Shown: positions 8,532-16,825, counted from the first letter of the stretch. The stretch is 33,741 bases of DNA from an uncultured SAR86 cluster bacterium (GCA_902554355.1 CACDOC010000001.1:67839-101579), one strand, 5' to 3'. A program made the numbers and translations. The notes: generated by a model from the sequence alone, not told the origin.

Positions 8532-9908
8532 TTAGTTTTGGTTTAATTTATTCCTATAATGATTGATTAGATCAACTTTTGTAATAAATCCTATAAATTT
8601 ATCTTGATCATAAATGATTGCTACTTTTCCTTCAGACAGAATAGCTAAAAGTTCTTCGTTGCTTGCGTTTACCTGCAAGACATCTAGCTTATCTGTCATT
8701 ATTTCTGTGACAGGATTAGAAAAAGCAGCTTGATCTTTGGCTACACTAAGAAGAAGATCCTCTTCATCTAAAATCCCAAGCAAATCTTCGCCATCTAAGA
8801 CAGGTATTTGAGAAATATCTGCTGAACGCATTCTGTTATATGCAATTAAAAGAGTATTACTTGGAGATACTGTGATCATTTCTCCTTTATCAGCCCTTCT
8901 ATTGATCAGATCACTTAAGTTACCTTCCTTTTCTTGATCCAACAAATTGTTGTCATGCAGCCAAGATTTATTGAAGGCCTTTGAAAGATATTTATTTCCT
9001 GTATCACATATAAATGTAACTACCTTTTTAGGTTCTTTTTGTTTCTGACACCATTTAATGGCTCCAGCTACTAAGGTTCCAGTTGAAGAACCTCCCAAAA
9101 TTCCTTCCTCCTGGAGTAAAACCTGCAAAACTTCAAAAGCTTCTTTGTCAGTTACTGTTACAGCATCATCTATTAAGGATAAATTTAAATTATCAGGAAT
9201 AAAATCTTCCCCAACACCTTCTACCAACCAACTACCACCATCGTAGGAATAACTACCTTTAATAACAGCATCAGCAACAATCGAGTTTTCAGGATCGGCA
9301 GCCACGATGCTTATAGATTCATCTTGTTCTTTAAAAAATTCAGCTAAGCCAGTTATGGTGCCTCCAGACCCTACTCCAGCAACTACAGCGTCTAAATCCC
9401 CATTCATTTGATCCCAAATCTCTGGAGCTGTTGTTGTTCTGTGTGCATAAGGATTTGCAGGATTAGAAAATTGATTAGCTAAGAAACTACCAGGAGTCTC
9501 ACTAGCTACCTTTCTTGCTACATCGTGGTAATACTCTGGATGGCCCTCAGGAACATCAGATCTAGTTAGTATAATTTCCGCTCCTAGTCCTTCAAGATGT
9601 AATATCTTCTCTCTGCTCATCTTGTCTGGAATAATTAAGATAATTTTGTAGCCTTTAAGTGCAGCCACTAAAGCCAAACCAATTCCAGTATTTCCAGCAG
9701 TAGCTTCAATGATAGTACCTCCTTCTTTTAGTTCACCGGATTCCTCTGCTTGTTCTATTATCGACAAACCTATCCTGTCTTTAATGGAGCCTCCAGGATT
9801 TTGAGATTCTAATTTAACAAATAACTCGCAAACTCCTGTATCCACAGAAGAAAGTTTAAGCATAGGAGTATTCCCAATTAAATTTAGTAAAGAAGTATTA
9901 ATATCCAT
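8532..9908 (-). CDS. cbs: Cystathionine beta-synthase with C-terminal CBS pair
   Basis: A 458-residue fold-type II PLP enzyme. The catalytic part (1 to about 320) has GNTPMLKL, the PLP-lysine motif NPGGSIKDRIG (K43), EATAGNTGIG, and the phosphate-binding loop GVGSGGTITG. After a linker (about 320-340) come two CBS motifs ending near residue 455 (MITVSPSNTLLIAYNRM and VLQVNASNEELLAILSEG regions). This layout is that of cystathionine beta-synthase rather than plain cysteine synthase, which lacks the CBS pair; there is no N-terminal haem-binding extension. It would condense homocysteine and serine to cystathionine, passed to the downstream PLP enzyme. The CBS pair may sense adenosyl ligands (family knowledge, not shown here). 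Confidence 0.9.
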   Translation of the reverse strand: MDINTSLLNLIGNTPMLKLSSVDTGVCELFVKLESQNPGGSIKDRIGLSIIEQAEESGELKEGGTIIEATAGNTGIGLALVAALKGYKIILIIPDKMSREKILHLEGLGAEIILTRSDVPEGHPEYYHDVARKVASETPGSFLANQFSNPANPYAHRTTTAPEIWDQMNGDLDAVVAGVGSGGTITGLAEFFKEQDESISIVAADPENSIVADAVIKGSYSYDGGSWLVEGVGEDFIPDNLNLSLIDDAVTVTDKEAFEVLQVLLQEEGILGGSSTGTLVAGAIKWCQKQKEPKKVVTFICDTGNKYLSKAFNKSWLHDNNLLDQEKEGNLSDLINRRADKGEMITVSPSNTLLIAYNRMRSADISQIPVLDGEDLLGILDEEDLLLSVAKDQAAFSNPVTEIMTDKLDVLQVNASNEELLAILSEGKVAIIYDQDKFIGFITKVDLINHYRNKLNQN

Positions 9909-10011
9909 ATAAATTACAGTATAGCTTTCAAAAGTTACTTTAGAAATGTTTAGAGACTTATTGACCCTTGAATTTTCTATAATAATATATAAAAAAAATT
10001 TAAGGGCAATT

Positions 10012-10857
10012 ATGGAAGATAAAAACGCAAAGCAAAAAGAATTCTGGTCTGGAAAAGGTGGTGATTACTGGGTAGTAAAGCAAAATGAAATGGACGTAAT
10101 GCTTAACCCTTTAGGTGAAAAAGCTCTAGCAAAATTAGATTTAAGAATTGACTCAAAAGTTTTAGACATAGGGTGTGGGTGTGGTGCAACAACTATAGAC
10201 ATAGCTACGAAAGTTCCTGAAGGAAAGGTAACCGGTTTAGATATTTCAGTTCCTATGCTTGAACAGGCTAAATCAGAAGCGATAGAACGAGGTCTTACAA
10301 ATATTGATTTTAAAGTTGTTGATGTACAGATAGATCAATTAGTAACCGAGAAGTATGATTGCGTGTATTCAAGGTTCGGGGTTATGTTTTTCGAGGACCC
10401 TTTCGAGGCTTTCAAGAACATTTTCTCTTCAGTTAAGGAAGGAGGAGAATTAAGCTTTGTTTGTTGGCAAGACCCAACCTTAAACCCTTGGCAAAGTTTA
10501 TCCATCAAAGTAATTAAAGAATACCTGGACATTCCTTCTCCTCCTGAAAGAAGTCCTGGTCCATTTGCTTTTCAAGAACAGGATTACGTAAAAGACATTC
10601 TTACTCAATCTGGTTTTTCTGAAATTAATTTCGATAACAATCAAGAAGACATAACTATGTTCTCTGGAAAATCCTTACAACAAGCTTCGGAAGATTATTT
10701 GGCTATCAATCCTGTTGTTACGGAGATGCTTAAAGACTCTCCAGATAATCTTAAAGCTGAAATAGTTGAATCTTTGAAGGAAGCTTTCTCTGAATTCCAC
10801 AAAGGTGATGGCCTACTATTCCCAAGTGCTACTTGGATAGTTTCTGCAAGTAAATAA
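10012..10857 (+). CDS. Class I SAM-dependent methyltransferase
   Basis: A 281-residue Rossmann-fold methyltransferase. Motif I is VLDIGCGCGATTIDIA (50-65), followed by the acidic residue in VTGLDIS that would hold the SAM ribose, then FKVVDVQ and YDCVYSRFGVMFFEDP, typical of UbiE/ArsM-like methyltransferases. The start EFWSGKGGDYWVVKQNEMD resembles methyltransferases annotated as ubiquinone/menaquinone-type, but the substrate is not identifiable. The ATG at 10012 follows AAGGG at 10002-10006; the in-frame ATG at 9946 adds a segment with no family match and lies in the spacer shared with the divergent cbs gene, so it was not used. Confidence 0.87.
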   Translation: MEDKNAKQKEFWSGKGGDYWVVKQNEMDVMLNPLGEKALAKLDLRIDSKVLDIGCGCGATTIDIATKVPEGKVTGLDISVPMLEQAKSEAIERGLTNIDFKVVDVQIDQLVTEKYDCVYSRFGVMFFEDPFEAFKNIFSSVKEGGELSFVCWQDPTLNPWQSLSIKVIKEYLDIPSPPERSPGPFAFQEQDYVKDILTQSGFSEINFDNNQEDITMFSGKSLQQASEDYLAINPVVTEMLKDSPDNLKAEIVESLKEAFSEFHKGDGLLFPSATWIVSASK

Positions 10858-10875
10858 AAAATCTACTAATAGATC

Positions 10876-11256
10876 TTAACCAAATTTACAAAAGGTTAAC
10901 TTATTTCCGTCTAAGTCTCTTACATACGCTCCGTAAAAAGTCGGTACCCTTTGTCCTGGCTCTCCTTCATCTGTAGCTCCAAGTTCAATTGCCTTCTTGT
11001 AAAGTGCATCAACGTCTTCTGTTGTCTCGAGCGTAATGCCAACCATACTACCATTACCAATAGTTGCCTCTTCTCCATCGTAAGGAACAAAAACTGCGAA
11101 ATTTGTATCATCCCCAGGTATTGTCCAGAAAAAACTTCTCTCGTTAGGGCCAAAGCTAGTGACTCCTAGATCAGAAAAGAGAGCATCATAAAACTCTTTT
11201 GCTCTATTCAGGTCATTGGTCCCGACTGTGACGTATTTTGCTATTTTTCCTTTCAT
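10876..11256 (-). CDS. VOC (glyoxalase-like) family protein
   Basis: A 126-residue single vicinal-oxygen-chelate module: it opens with KYVTVGTNDLNRAKEFYDALF and ends with TFYGAYVRDLDGNKLTFCKFG, the usual beta-alpha-beta-beta-beta VOC endings. The His of the first half is replaced (VTVGTNDL), so a canonical glyoxalase metal site is incomplete and the activity cannot be assigned. AGGAGA sits before the ATG. It is downstream of the Msr fusion by 19 bp on the same strand and may be co-transcribed with it. It is convergent with the methyltransferase gene. Confidence 0.85.
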   Translation of the reverse strand: MKGKIAKYVTVGTNDLNRAKEFYDALFSDLGVTSFGPNERSFFWTIPGDDTNFAVFVPYDGEEATIGNGSMVGITLETTEDVDALYKKAIELGATDEGEPGQRVPTFYGAYVRDLDGNKLTFCKFG

Positions 11257-11275
11257 TAGTTTCTCCTTTATTTAA

Positions 11276-12538
11276 TTAACTTTTATCTATATCTTTTCTG
11301 TTCTTAAATTCAAGTACAGTGGCATTAATACAATACCTAGGTAGTCCATTAGGACCGTCAGGAAATACATGGCCAAGATGTATATCAGAGGTCTTTGAGC
11401 GTATTTCTATTCTCCGCATACCGTAACTATTGTCTGCCTTCCTGTACACCGAACCATCTACTGGTTTAGTGAAAGACAACCACCCTGTTCCAGAATTGAA
11501 TCTATCTCTTGTATCAAAAAGAGGGGCTCCGCTGAGTTTATCTACAAATACTCCATCTGGAGTATTTTTGAAAATTTCATATTCTTTACAAAACCTTGCA
11601 TCAGTTCCGTCTTCAAATGCTACCTCGTAGGCTTCTGAATCACCAAGCTTAAAAAACCCCAGAGCTTTGTAGAATTCTTTGGGAGACATATACCCTTGAT
11701 GTGCAAAAATTTCCTTACCTTCTTCCAAAAATATAATTGTAGGGGTTGCCCAGGTAGGAGTATCTATTTGTAGACTATCTAATTGAAGTGCCAATCTAAA
11801 ATATATTGGAATGCTTCCCTGGTAATCCTCTGCGACCAAAGCTTTAAATTTTTCACAATAAGGGCAATACCCTTGCGGTTCTATAACTACTATGTTTTTT
11901 CCTTTTAAAAGTTCAGTATTATCCTTTCGTTCAATAGGATTATCTTTAGCGAATCTGATGCCAGTAGAATGATCTGGACAATAGCCATTAGGGTTTTTAG
12001 CAATATAATCTTGATGATAGGTTTCTGCTCTAAAAAACTCATCTAAAGATTTAACTACAGTTGCAATTTGTCCATATCCAGAATTAGTAAGTAATTGTTG
12101 GTATTCAAAAATAAGTTTCTCGGCAGTTCTTTGTTGCTCTTTATTGGTGTATAAAATTATAGATCTGTATTGCGTACCTATATCATTTCCTTGTTGATTT
12201 AATTGGGTTGGATCGTGAGATTCAAAATAATGTTCCAGCAGGTCCTTGGTAGAAATAATATTTTTGTTATAAGTTACTTCTACTACTTCAGCATGGTTAT
12301 TGGGATTGAACTTATTGATATATTTAGTTATTTCTCTATAGGAAGGTCGGACTCCATACCCGTCTGCGTATCCCGAAACGGCATCTACGACTCCTGGTAA
12401 AGCCTCATAGCCCTTTTCGGCACCCCAAAAGCATCCAGAACCTAAGATAATCCTTTCTAAATGAGAAGTAGATTGATTAGATTGAGAAGCTATAGTAAAG
12501 CTCAGTAAGAAAAGAAATAATAAAGGAAGAAACTTCAT
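11276..12538 (-). CDS. msrAB: Periplasmic methionine sulfoxide reductase fusion MsrA-thioredoxin-like-MsrB
   Basis: A 420-residue exported repair enzyme for oxidised methionine. A signal peptide (1-18) precedes MsrA (about 28-195) with GSGCFWGAEKGY (catalytic C36), GNDIGTQYRS, and YHQDYIAKNPNGYC (C187 as likely recycling Cys). A thioredoxin/glutaredoxin-like domain follows (about 212-297) with GYCPYC (C225, C228) and a TPT cis-Pro site. MsrB (about 300-412) has FNSGTGWLSF, HLGHVFPDGP and RYCINA (catalytic C403; C317 as possible resolving Cys). The CxxC pairs that bind zinc in many MsrBs are absent. Neisserial MsrAB has its thioredoxin domain first; here it is in the middle. DsbD at 222 is a plausible reductant. 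The MAPEG gene lies 9 bp upstream. Confidence 0.93.
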   Translation of the reverse strand: MKFLPLLFLFLLSFTIASQSNQSTSHLERIILGSGCFWGAEKGYEALPGVVDAVSGYADGYGVRPSYREITKYINKFNPNNHAEVVEVTYNKNIISTKDLLEHYFESHDPTQLNQQGNDIGTQYRSIILYTNKEQQRTAEKLIFEYQQLLTNSGYGQIATVVKSLDEFFRAETYHQDYIAKNPNGYCPDHSTGIRFAKDNPIERKDNTELLKGKNIVVIEPQGYCPYCEKFKALVAEDYQGSIPIYFRLALQLDSLQIDTPTWATPTIIFLEEGKEIFAHQGYMSPKEFYKALGFFKLGDSEAYEVAFEDGTDARFCKEYEIFKNTPDGVFVDKLSGAPLFDTRDRFNSGTGWLSFTKPVDGSVYRKADNSYGMRRIEIRSKTSDIHLGHVFPDGPNGLPRYCINATVLEFKNRKDIDKS

Positions 12539-12547
12539 TATGTCGCT

Positions 12548-12964
12548 TCAGAATCCCCAATTGTTAGACAATAGCCAGGAAATAGAAATCTTTAAGGCCC
12601 AAATAGATTGGGTTACTAATACCAAAAAGGTGCCAGTTGCTCCTAACATCCTAAATACACTTTCTGCCCCTGGTCTTGTTATCCCGTAAGCATGGGCAAT
12701 TCTCGATAAAAGAAATACATCTCCAAGAATATAAAGTGCTAAAACAGGTATCTCTCCCACTATTTCTAATAAAGCTGACAGAATTAAAAAGAAAACCGCA
12801 TTTTCAATTAAGTTTCCATGAGCTCTAGTTATTTGTAGCAGTTCAAAATTATCCCCTACTCCTATAGTGATATTTGCGTCTTTCGAGAATCTCTTTTGAC
12901 CTGTCTTAATTCCTAGAAAAAGAGCTAAAACCGATAAAGAACCTGCATAAAATAAAGTGATCAT
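12548..12964 (-). CDS. MAPEG family integral membrane protein
   Basis: A 138-residue protein with four predicted hydrophobic helices. The family signature is seen in ITRAHGNLIENAVFFLIL and in LLSRIAHAYGITRPGAE near residues 85-100. This is the MAPEG group (microsomal glutathione S-transferase-like; bacterial YecN type). Bacterial members are poorly characterised; a glutathione-linked activity is possible. It is the first gene of the minus-strand set MAPEG, msrAB, VOC, with 9-19 bp spacing, so an oxidative-stress or detoxification theme is plausible. Confidence 0.88.
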   Translation of the reverse strand: MITLFYAGSLSVLALFLGIKTGQKRFSKDANITIGVGDNFELLQITRAHGNLIENAVFFLILSALLEIVGEIPVLALYILGDVFLLSRIAHAYGITRPGAESVFRMLGATGTFLVLVTQSIWALKISISWLLSNNWGF

Positions 12965-13033
12965 AATCTTATATATATTTACTAAGTTATTAGTCTATTA
13001 TTGTAGATGACTTAATGAAATTATAGGTAATTT

Positions 13034-13207
13034 ATGAAATTTTTTTTAAGCTTACTTTTTCTTACTTTGTTGTTCAGTTGCTCAGTAGCAAGTCTTGCAA
13101 GTAGCACTGTTTCAACGGCAGCAAAAATTATAGAAGTTCCTATAAAGGCTATAGGTAAAGTTGTAACAAGGGATAGTGAAGAAGAAGAAGAAGAAGAAGA
13201 AGATTAA
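13034..13207 (+). CDS. Small putative lipoprotein with poly-glutamate tail
   Basis: A 57-residue reading frame missed by simple length cut-offs. It begins MKFFLSLLFLTLLFSC, a signal sequence with a lipobox-like LFSC (Cys16), continues with a Ser/Thr/Ala/Val-rich stretch (VASLASSTVSTAAK), then a basic helix (VPIKAIGKVV), and ends in eight consecutive Glu (GAA codons) plus Asp. ATAGG lies 6-10 bases before the ATG. It resembles small exported proteins of unknown function with a Cys followed by alternating Val/Ala/Lys repeats. It lies between the divergent MAPEG gene and the tRNA-Val gene. The function is unknown; being coding rests on the signal, lipobox and spacing. Confidence 0.62.
   Translation: MKFFLSLLFLTLLFSCSVASLASSTVSTAAKIIEVPIKAIGKVVTRDSEEEEEEEED
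13182..13204 (+). repeat. (GAA)8 trinucleotide tract
   Basis: Eight tandem GAA codons followed by GAT encode the acidic tail of the small lipoprotein. The repeat unit is three bases, so changes in copy number would alter tail length without changing the frame. Confidence 0.85.
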
Positions 13208-13211
13208 GAAT

Positions 13212-13289
13212 TGGTAGACACGAGTGGACTCGAACCACCGACCCCCACCATGTCAAGGTGGTGCTCTAACCAGACTGAGCTACGTGTCT
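13212..13289 (-). tRNA. tRNA-Val (anticodon GAC)
   Basis: The reverse strand folds as a full cloverleaf: acceptor AGACACG/CGTGTCT, D arm GCTC...GAGC, anticodon stem CCACC/GGTGG with loop TTGACAT (anticodon GAC, Val), a T arm with TTCGAGT, discriminator A and an encoded CCA at 13212-13214. It reads GUC/GUU codons. A TATAAT -10 box lies 15 bases upstream of the 5' end. Confidence 0.95.
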
Positions 13290-13303
13290 ATAGTTTGAAA
13301 AAG

Positions 13304-13309
13304 ATTATA
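13304..13309 (-). promoter_or_regulatory. -10 box for tRNA-Val
   Basis: A perfect TATAAT on the reverse strand, about 15 bases before the mature tRNA 5' end. The -35 region would fall inside the hairpin at 13314-13334 and is weak. Confidence 0.55.
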
Positions 13310-13313
13310 TAGA

Positions 13314-13341
13314 AAGGGCACTTAAAGTGCCCTTATCTTTT
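13314..13341. terminator. Hairpin terminator, possibly bidirectional
   Basis: AAGGGCACT at 13314-13322 pairs with AGTGCCCTT at 13326-13334 (9 bp, loop TAA). On the plus strand it is followed by ATCTTTT, on the minus strand by a T-rich stretch. It lies 18 bases past the stop of the SnoaL-like gene, which reads toward it on the minus strand. Confidence 0.6.
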
Positions 13342-13352
13342 AGCAAGATCTT

Positions 13353-13835
13353 TTAGTCTTCAAAATCAGCTGCCTGAGTTTGATGCACTCCTCCGTAATT
13401 TGCTGGGGAATAGTGCTGGCTCTTTACTACCCAATTACCATTCTCCTTAACCCAGGTCATAGTCACTCTAGTGCGGTAATCAGAAGCGTTTCCTCCTGCT
13501 GTCACAACACCTTCAGCGTAAAACCTTGCTAATACGACATTCTCTGAAAGCTGTATAGCTTCAGGATAAAATACATTTGTTACTCCTCCTTGATCGAACT
13601 TTTCCCATTGTTCAACAGAAGGTATTTGTCTAGGTTTATGAAAACTACCGTCCGAGTTAGTACCATAAGTTCCCGTCTTGCTTTCTAACGCTACGACAGT
13701 TTCATAATCGTTATTATTCCTCGCTTCAAAATATTGATCTAATGCAGCTAATACATCCTTCTCTGACTTTAAATGTCCATCTGCGCTAACAAATGAGAGG
13801 AAGAATATGCTTAAAATTAAAATTACGTGTTTCAT
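13353..13835 (-). CDS. Secreted SnoaL-like / NTF2-fold protein
   Basis: A 160-residue exported protein: signal peptide MKHVILILSIFFLSFVSADG, then an NTF2-like cone domain with AALDQYFEARNNNDYETVVAL and the closing strands RVTMTWVKENGNWVVKSQHYSP, as in SnoaL-like/DUF4440 proteins. Such folds serve as small-molecule binding or isomerase scaffolds; no catalytic residue can be assigned, so the function is unknown. AGGAGA precedes the ATG. It follows lpd by about 48 bases with opposite ends facing the same way, and ends at the hairpin at 13314-13334. Confidence 0.82.
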   Translation of the reverse strand: MKHVILILSIFFLSFVSADGHLKSEKDVLAALDQYFEARNNNDYETVVALESKTGTYGTNSDGSFHKPRQIPSVEQWEKFDQGGVTNVFYPEAIQLSENVVLARFYAEGVVTAGGNASDYRTRVTMTWVKENGNWVVKSQHYSPANYGGVHQTQAADFED

Positions 13836-13883
13836 TTATTCTCCTAATTTATTATTAATACTCAGCTTAACAAATTATTTTTA

Positions 13884-15314
13884 TTAATCAGCTTTATTTT
13901 TTCTATTTGCTATGTGAATAGCTTCTTTATTCACGGCTAAAGCTGCTTCATGTAATGCTTCGGATACAGTGGGATGACTAAATACAGTATTACCTAATTC
14001 TTTAGCAGTAGAACCAAATTTCATAGCTATAACCGCTTGCTGAACCAAATCAGCAGCTGACGGACCAAATACGTGAACTCCTAGGATTTCATCTGTTTCC
14101 TTATCAGCGATTACTTTAACGAAGCCAGTACTTTCTCCTGACGTAAGCGCCCTACCATTAGCAGCGAACGGAAAAGTTCCTGATTTAAAATCTGCCTTTT
14201 CTTTTTTTAATTCTTCTTCACTCTTCCCCACCCAGGCTACTTCTGGATGTATATATATTACGGAAGGAATGAGTTGATAGTTTAAATCTGTTTCTTTTCC
14301 AGCTATATTTTCAGCTACCATTATTCCTTCTTCTGAAGCTTTATGAGCAAGCATAGGGCCTCTAACTACATCGCCTATAGCATATATGTTTTTAACTGAA
14401 GTCTCACATCGATCATTTACAGAGATAAATCCATTTTCATCGATTAATAAATCACAATCCTTTTCTATAATATCTAAAGTATTTGGCTTTCTACCCGCAG
14501 CTACTATCAATTTGTCTACTTGTATATCTATGGAATCATCTTCGTGTTTGTAACGAATTTTTACTCCTTCTGAATCTGAACTTGCCTCAATTACTTCACT
14601 GTCTAAACAAATATTTAAACCTTGTGCTTTCAAAGTTCTTAACACATCTCTTGCTATCCTTTTATCTGCTTTAGGTAAAAATTCTTCCATAACTTCAATA
14701 ATTGTTACCTCAGAACCAAGCCTTGCCCAAACACTACCTAACTCAAGACCTATAATTCCAGCACCTACTATCCCTAGTTTATTCGGAACAGTATCAAACT
14801 CTAGGGCACCTGAACTATCAACTATGTGTTCTTGATTGATAGAAGCAACGGGAATATCAACTGGAGAAGAGCCAGTAGCAATAATTATATGCTCAGCCTC
14901 AACTATCTCTAATTTACCATTATGAGTTACTTCAATTGTATTAGCTTTTTTTACTTTAGCTACACCGAAAATTGAATCGACCTTGTTCGCCTTAAATAAA
15001 CCTGAAACACCTGAAGTGAGTTGCGAAACAATATCATTTTTTCTTTCCATCATCTTAGGAAGATCTAATTCGGGTTTATTTATTTTAATACCGTGACTTG
15101 AAAGTTTCTTTCGAGCTTCTATATATTCTTGGGATGAATCTAGTAGAGACTTAGAAGGAATACATCCTTTATTTAAGCATGTTCCTCCAAGTTGAGATTT
15201 AGATTCAGTGTCTGATTCTTTTTCTATGCAAGCAGTCTTAAGTCCAAGTTGAGAAGATCTAATTGCAGCAACATAACCGCCTGGACCACTACCTATAACT
15301 ACGACATCGTACAT
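13884..15314 (-). CDS. lpd: Dihydrolipoyl dehydrogenase (E3)
   Basis: A 476-residue flavoprotein disulfide reductase that reoxidises dihydrolipoamide of 2-oxo-acid dehydrogenase or glycine cleavage complexes with NAD+. It has the FAD GxGxxG at VVIGSGPGGYVAA, the redox disulfide GGTCLNKGCIPSK (C46, C51), an NAD-binding GIVGAGIIGLELGSVWARLG, the FAD-binding YAIGDVVRGPMLAHKASEEG and the C-terminal catalytic dyad in FSHPTVSEALHEAA. The protein is full length. The E1/E2 genes are not in the window, so one E3 may serve several complexes. Only a weak ribosome binding site is seen before the ATG. Confidence 0.96.
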   Translation of the reverse strand: MYDVVVIGSGPGGYVAAIRSSQLGLKTACIEKESDTESKSQLGGTCLNKGCIPSKSLLDSSQEYIEARKKLSSHGIKINKPELDLPKMMERKNDIVSQLTSGVSGLFKANKVDSIFGVAKVKKANTIEVTHNGKLEIVEAEHIIIATGSSPVDIPVASINQEHIVDSSGALEFDTVPNKLGIVGAGIIGLELGSVWARLGSEVTIIEVMEEFLPKADKRIARDVLRTLKAQGLNICLDSEVIEASSDSEGVKIRYKHEDDSIDIQVDKLIVAAGRKPNTLDIIEKDCDLLIDENGFISVNDRCETSVKNIYAIGDVVRGPMLAHKASEEGIMVAENIAGKETDLNYQLIPSVIYIHPEVAWVGKSEEELKKEKADFKSGTFPFAANGRALTSGESTGFVKVIADKETDEILGVHVFGPSAADLVQQAVIAMKFGSTAKELGNTVFSHPTVSEALHEAALAVNKEAIHIANRKNKAD

Positions 15315-15383
15315 ATTTCACTCTTGTAGGTTTAATAATAGCATTTCTAATAGGATCTTTAGATTAGGGTCTTAATTAAAAGC

Positions 15384-15407
15384 AAAAAGGCCCTAAAAAG
15401 GGCCTTA
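15384..15407 (-). terminator. Rho-independent terminator of the acyl-CoA dehydrogenase at 15426
   Basis: AAGGCCC (15387-15393) and GGGCCTT (15400-15406) form a 7-bp GC-rich stem with a 6-base loop. Read on the minus strand it is followed by TTTTTGCTTTT. It sits 19 bases past the stop of the acyl-CoA dehydrogenase gene and separates it from lpd. Confidence 0.8.
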
Positions 15408-15425
15408 AATACTGCAAAATTAGAT

Positions 15426-16676
15426 TTAATCTCTAGTCACAACCGCTTCAGTACTTTGTCCTCCGCCGTATTTACCTAGCTCTTCTCTTGCAACCGTTCT
15501 TCTATGTACTTCATCAGGACCATCAGCAATCCTTAAGGTTCTCATATGAGCATACATACTAGCTAAAGGGAAATCTTGACTGACTCCGCCCCCACCGTGC
15601 ATTTGTATAGCTCTATCTATCAACCTACAAGCTACTATAGGTACGTGCACTTTTATCTGTGCTATCTCACTCCTAGCAACTTTATTGCCTACGGTGTCCA
15701 TTAAATGCGCAGCATTTAAAGTTAGTAGTCTTGAAGTCTCTATATCTATTCTACTTTCAGCTATATAGTCGTAGTTAGCACCAAGGCTAGATATTTTTTT
15801 TCCAAAAGCTATTCTTTCTTCAGACCTTCTGCACATAAGCTCAAGGGCTCTTTCCATAACACCAATGGTTCTCATGCAGTGATGGATCCTACCTGGGCCT
15901 AATCTTCCTTGAGCAATCTCAAATCCTCTACCTTCTCCTAACAGAAGATTTTCTTTGGGAACCCTCACGTCCTTAAATGAAACTCTTCCATGTCCATGAG
16001 GAGCATCGTCATAACCAAATACATGCATCATTTTTTCAATCTTTATTCCAGGAGTATCCATAGGAACTATAATCTGAGACTGACGCTGATGTTTTGGATT
16101 ATCTGGGTTAGTCATACACATAAAAATTAGAACTTTACATCTAGGATCACCAGCTCCAGAAGTCCACCATTTTTCTCCGTTTATCACATATTCATCACCA
16201 TCTAGAACAGCCGTTGTACATATATTTGTAGCATCAGAAGAAGCTACAGCAGGTTCTGTCATAGCGAAGGCAGATCTTATTTCTCCCTCTAAAAGAGGTT
16301 TTAGCCATCTCTCTTGTTGTTCTTCATTAGCATATCTTGCTAACACTTCCATGTTGCCAGTGTCTGGTGCAGAACAGTTAAAAATTTCAGAAGCTATTCC
16401 CGATCTTCCCATCAACTCAGCTAATGGAGCATAATCTAGGTTGCTCATGCTTTCACCCATAGGGTTTTCTGGTAAAAATAAATTCCAAAGGCCTTCTTCC
16501 TTAGCTATTTCCTTTTTATCTTCAATAATTTGAGGTATTTGCCATCTATCACCTTGCTCAGTAAATTCTTGCATTTGTTGCGCATAAATTTCTTCAGCAG
16601 GATAAATATGATCATCTAAGAACTTTGTAATCCTTAACTGAAGCTCTTGCGATCTATCTGAAAACTGAAATCCCAT
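15426..16676 (-). CDS. Acyl-CoA dehydrogenase (ACAD10/11- or FadE2-like)
   Basis: A 416-residue flavoprotein that would desaturate an acyl-CoA thioester using FAD and pass electrons to ETF. Conserved blocks are [16 protein letters not shown] and [16 protein letters not shown] of the FAD/substrate domain, [35 protein letters not shown], and the end [24 protein letters not shown]. The GPDEVH ending is that of the ACAD10/ACAD11/FadE2 group rather than short-chain enzymes. AGGAGA precedes the ATG. The gene is divergent from a LysR regulator with a 149-bp intergenic region holding an inverted repeat, and has its own terminator, so it is probably a single-gene unit under that regulator (inference). 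Confidence 0.92.
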   Translation of the reverse strand: MGFQFSDRSQELQLRITKFLDDHIYPAEEIYAQQMQEFTEQGDRWQIPQIIEDKKEIAKEEGLWNLFLPENPMGESMSNLDYAPLAELMGRSGIASEIFNCSAPDTGNMEVLARYANEEQQERWLKPLLEGEIRSAFAMTEPAVASSDATNICTTAVLDGDEYVINGEKWWTSGAGDPRCKVLIFMCMTNPDNPKHQRQSQIIVPMDTPGIKIEKMMHVFGYDDAPHGHGRVSFKDVRVPKENLLLGEGRGFEIAQGRLGPGRIHHCMRTIGVMERALELMCRRSEERIAFGKKISSLGANYDYIAESRIDIETSRLLTLNAAHLMDTVGNKVARSEIAQIKVHVPIVACRLIDRAIQMHGGGGVSQDFPLASMYAHMRTLRIADGPDEVHRRTVAREELGKYGGGQSTEAVVTRD

Positions 16677-16701
16677 CTAACTTCTCCTTATAATTGATAT
16701 G

Positions 16702-16722
16702 TATTACTGTTATTATGTAATA
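16702..16722. promoter_or_regulatory. Inverted repeat, candidate LysR operator
   Basis: TATTAC (16702-16707) and GTAATA (16717-16722) are exact reverse complements around a 9-base spacer, between the divergent starts of the acyl-CoA dehydrogenase and the LysR gene and 26-46 bases from the former. LysR proteins usually bind short dyads in such positions. The arms are AT-rich, so chance is not excluded. Confidence 0.4.
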
Positions 16723-16825
16723 TAAGTTTTATTTATATCTAATGTTAATGTTAGTACTGATAATAGTGCCATACATTAAGTTAGTCTAGGTTGATATTTA
16801 CTCTAAAAACAATTTATAGAATTTC

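Noticed and set aside
9946-10011. N-terminal extension of the methyltransferase from ATG 9946
   Set aside because: The added residues do not look like the family start, while ATG 10012 has AAGGG upstream and begins at the conserved EFWSGKGG region.
10858-10875. Small ATCTA/TAGAT palindrome between the convergent methyltransferase and VOC genes
   Set aside because: The stem is five AT-rich pairs, too weak to call a terminator.
10920-11153. 77-codon minus-strand frame within the VOC gene
   Set aside because: It is out of frame with the well-supported VOC protein and has no recognisable motif.
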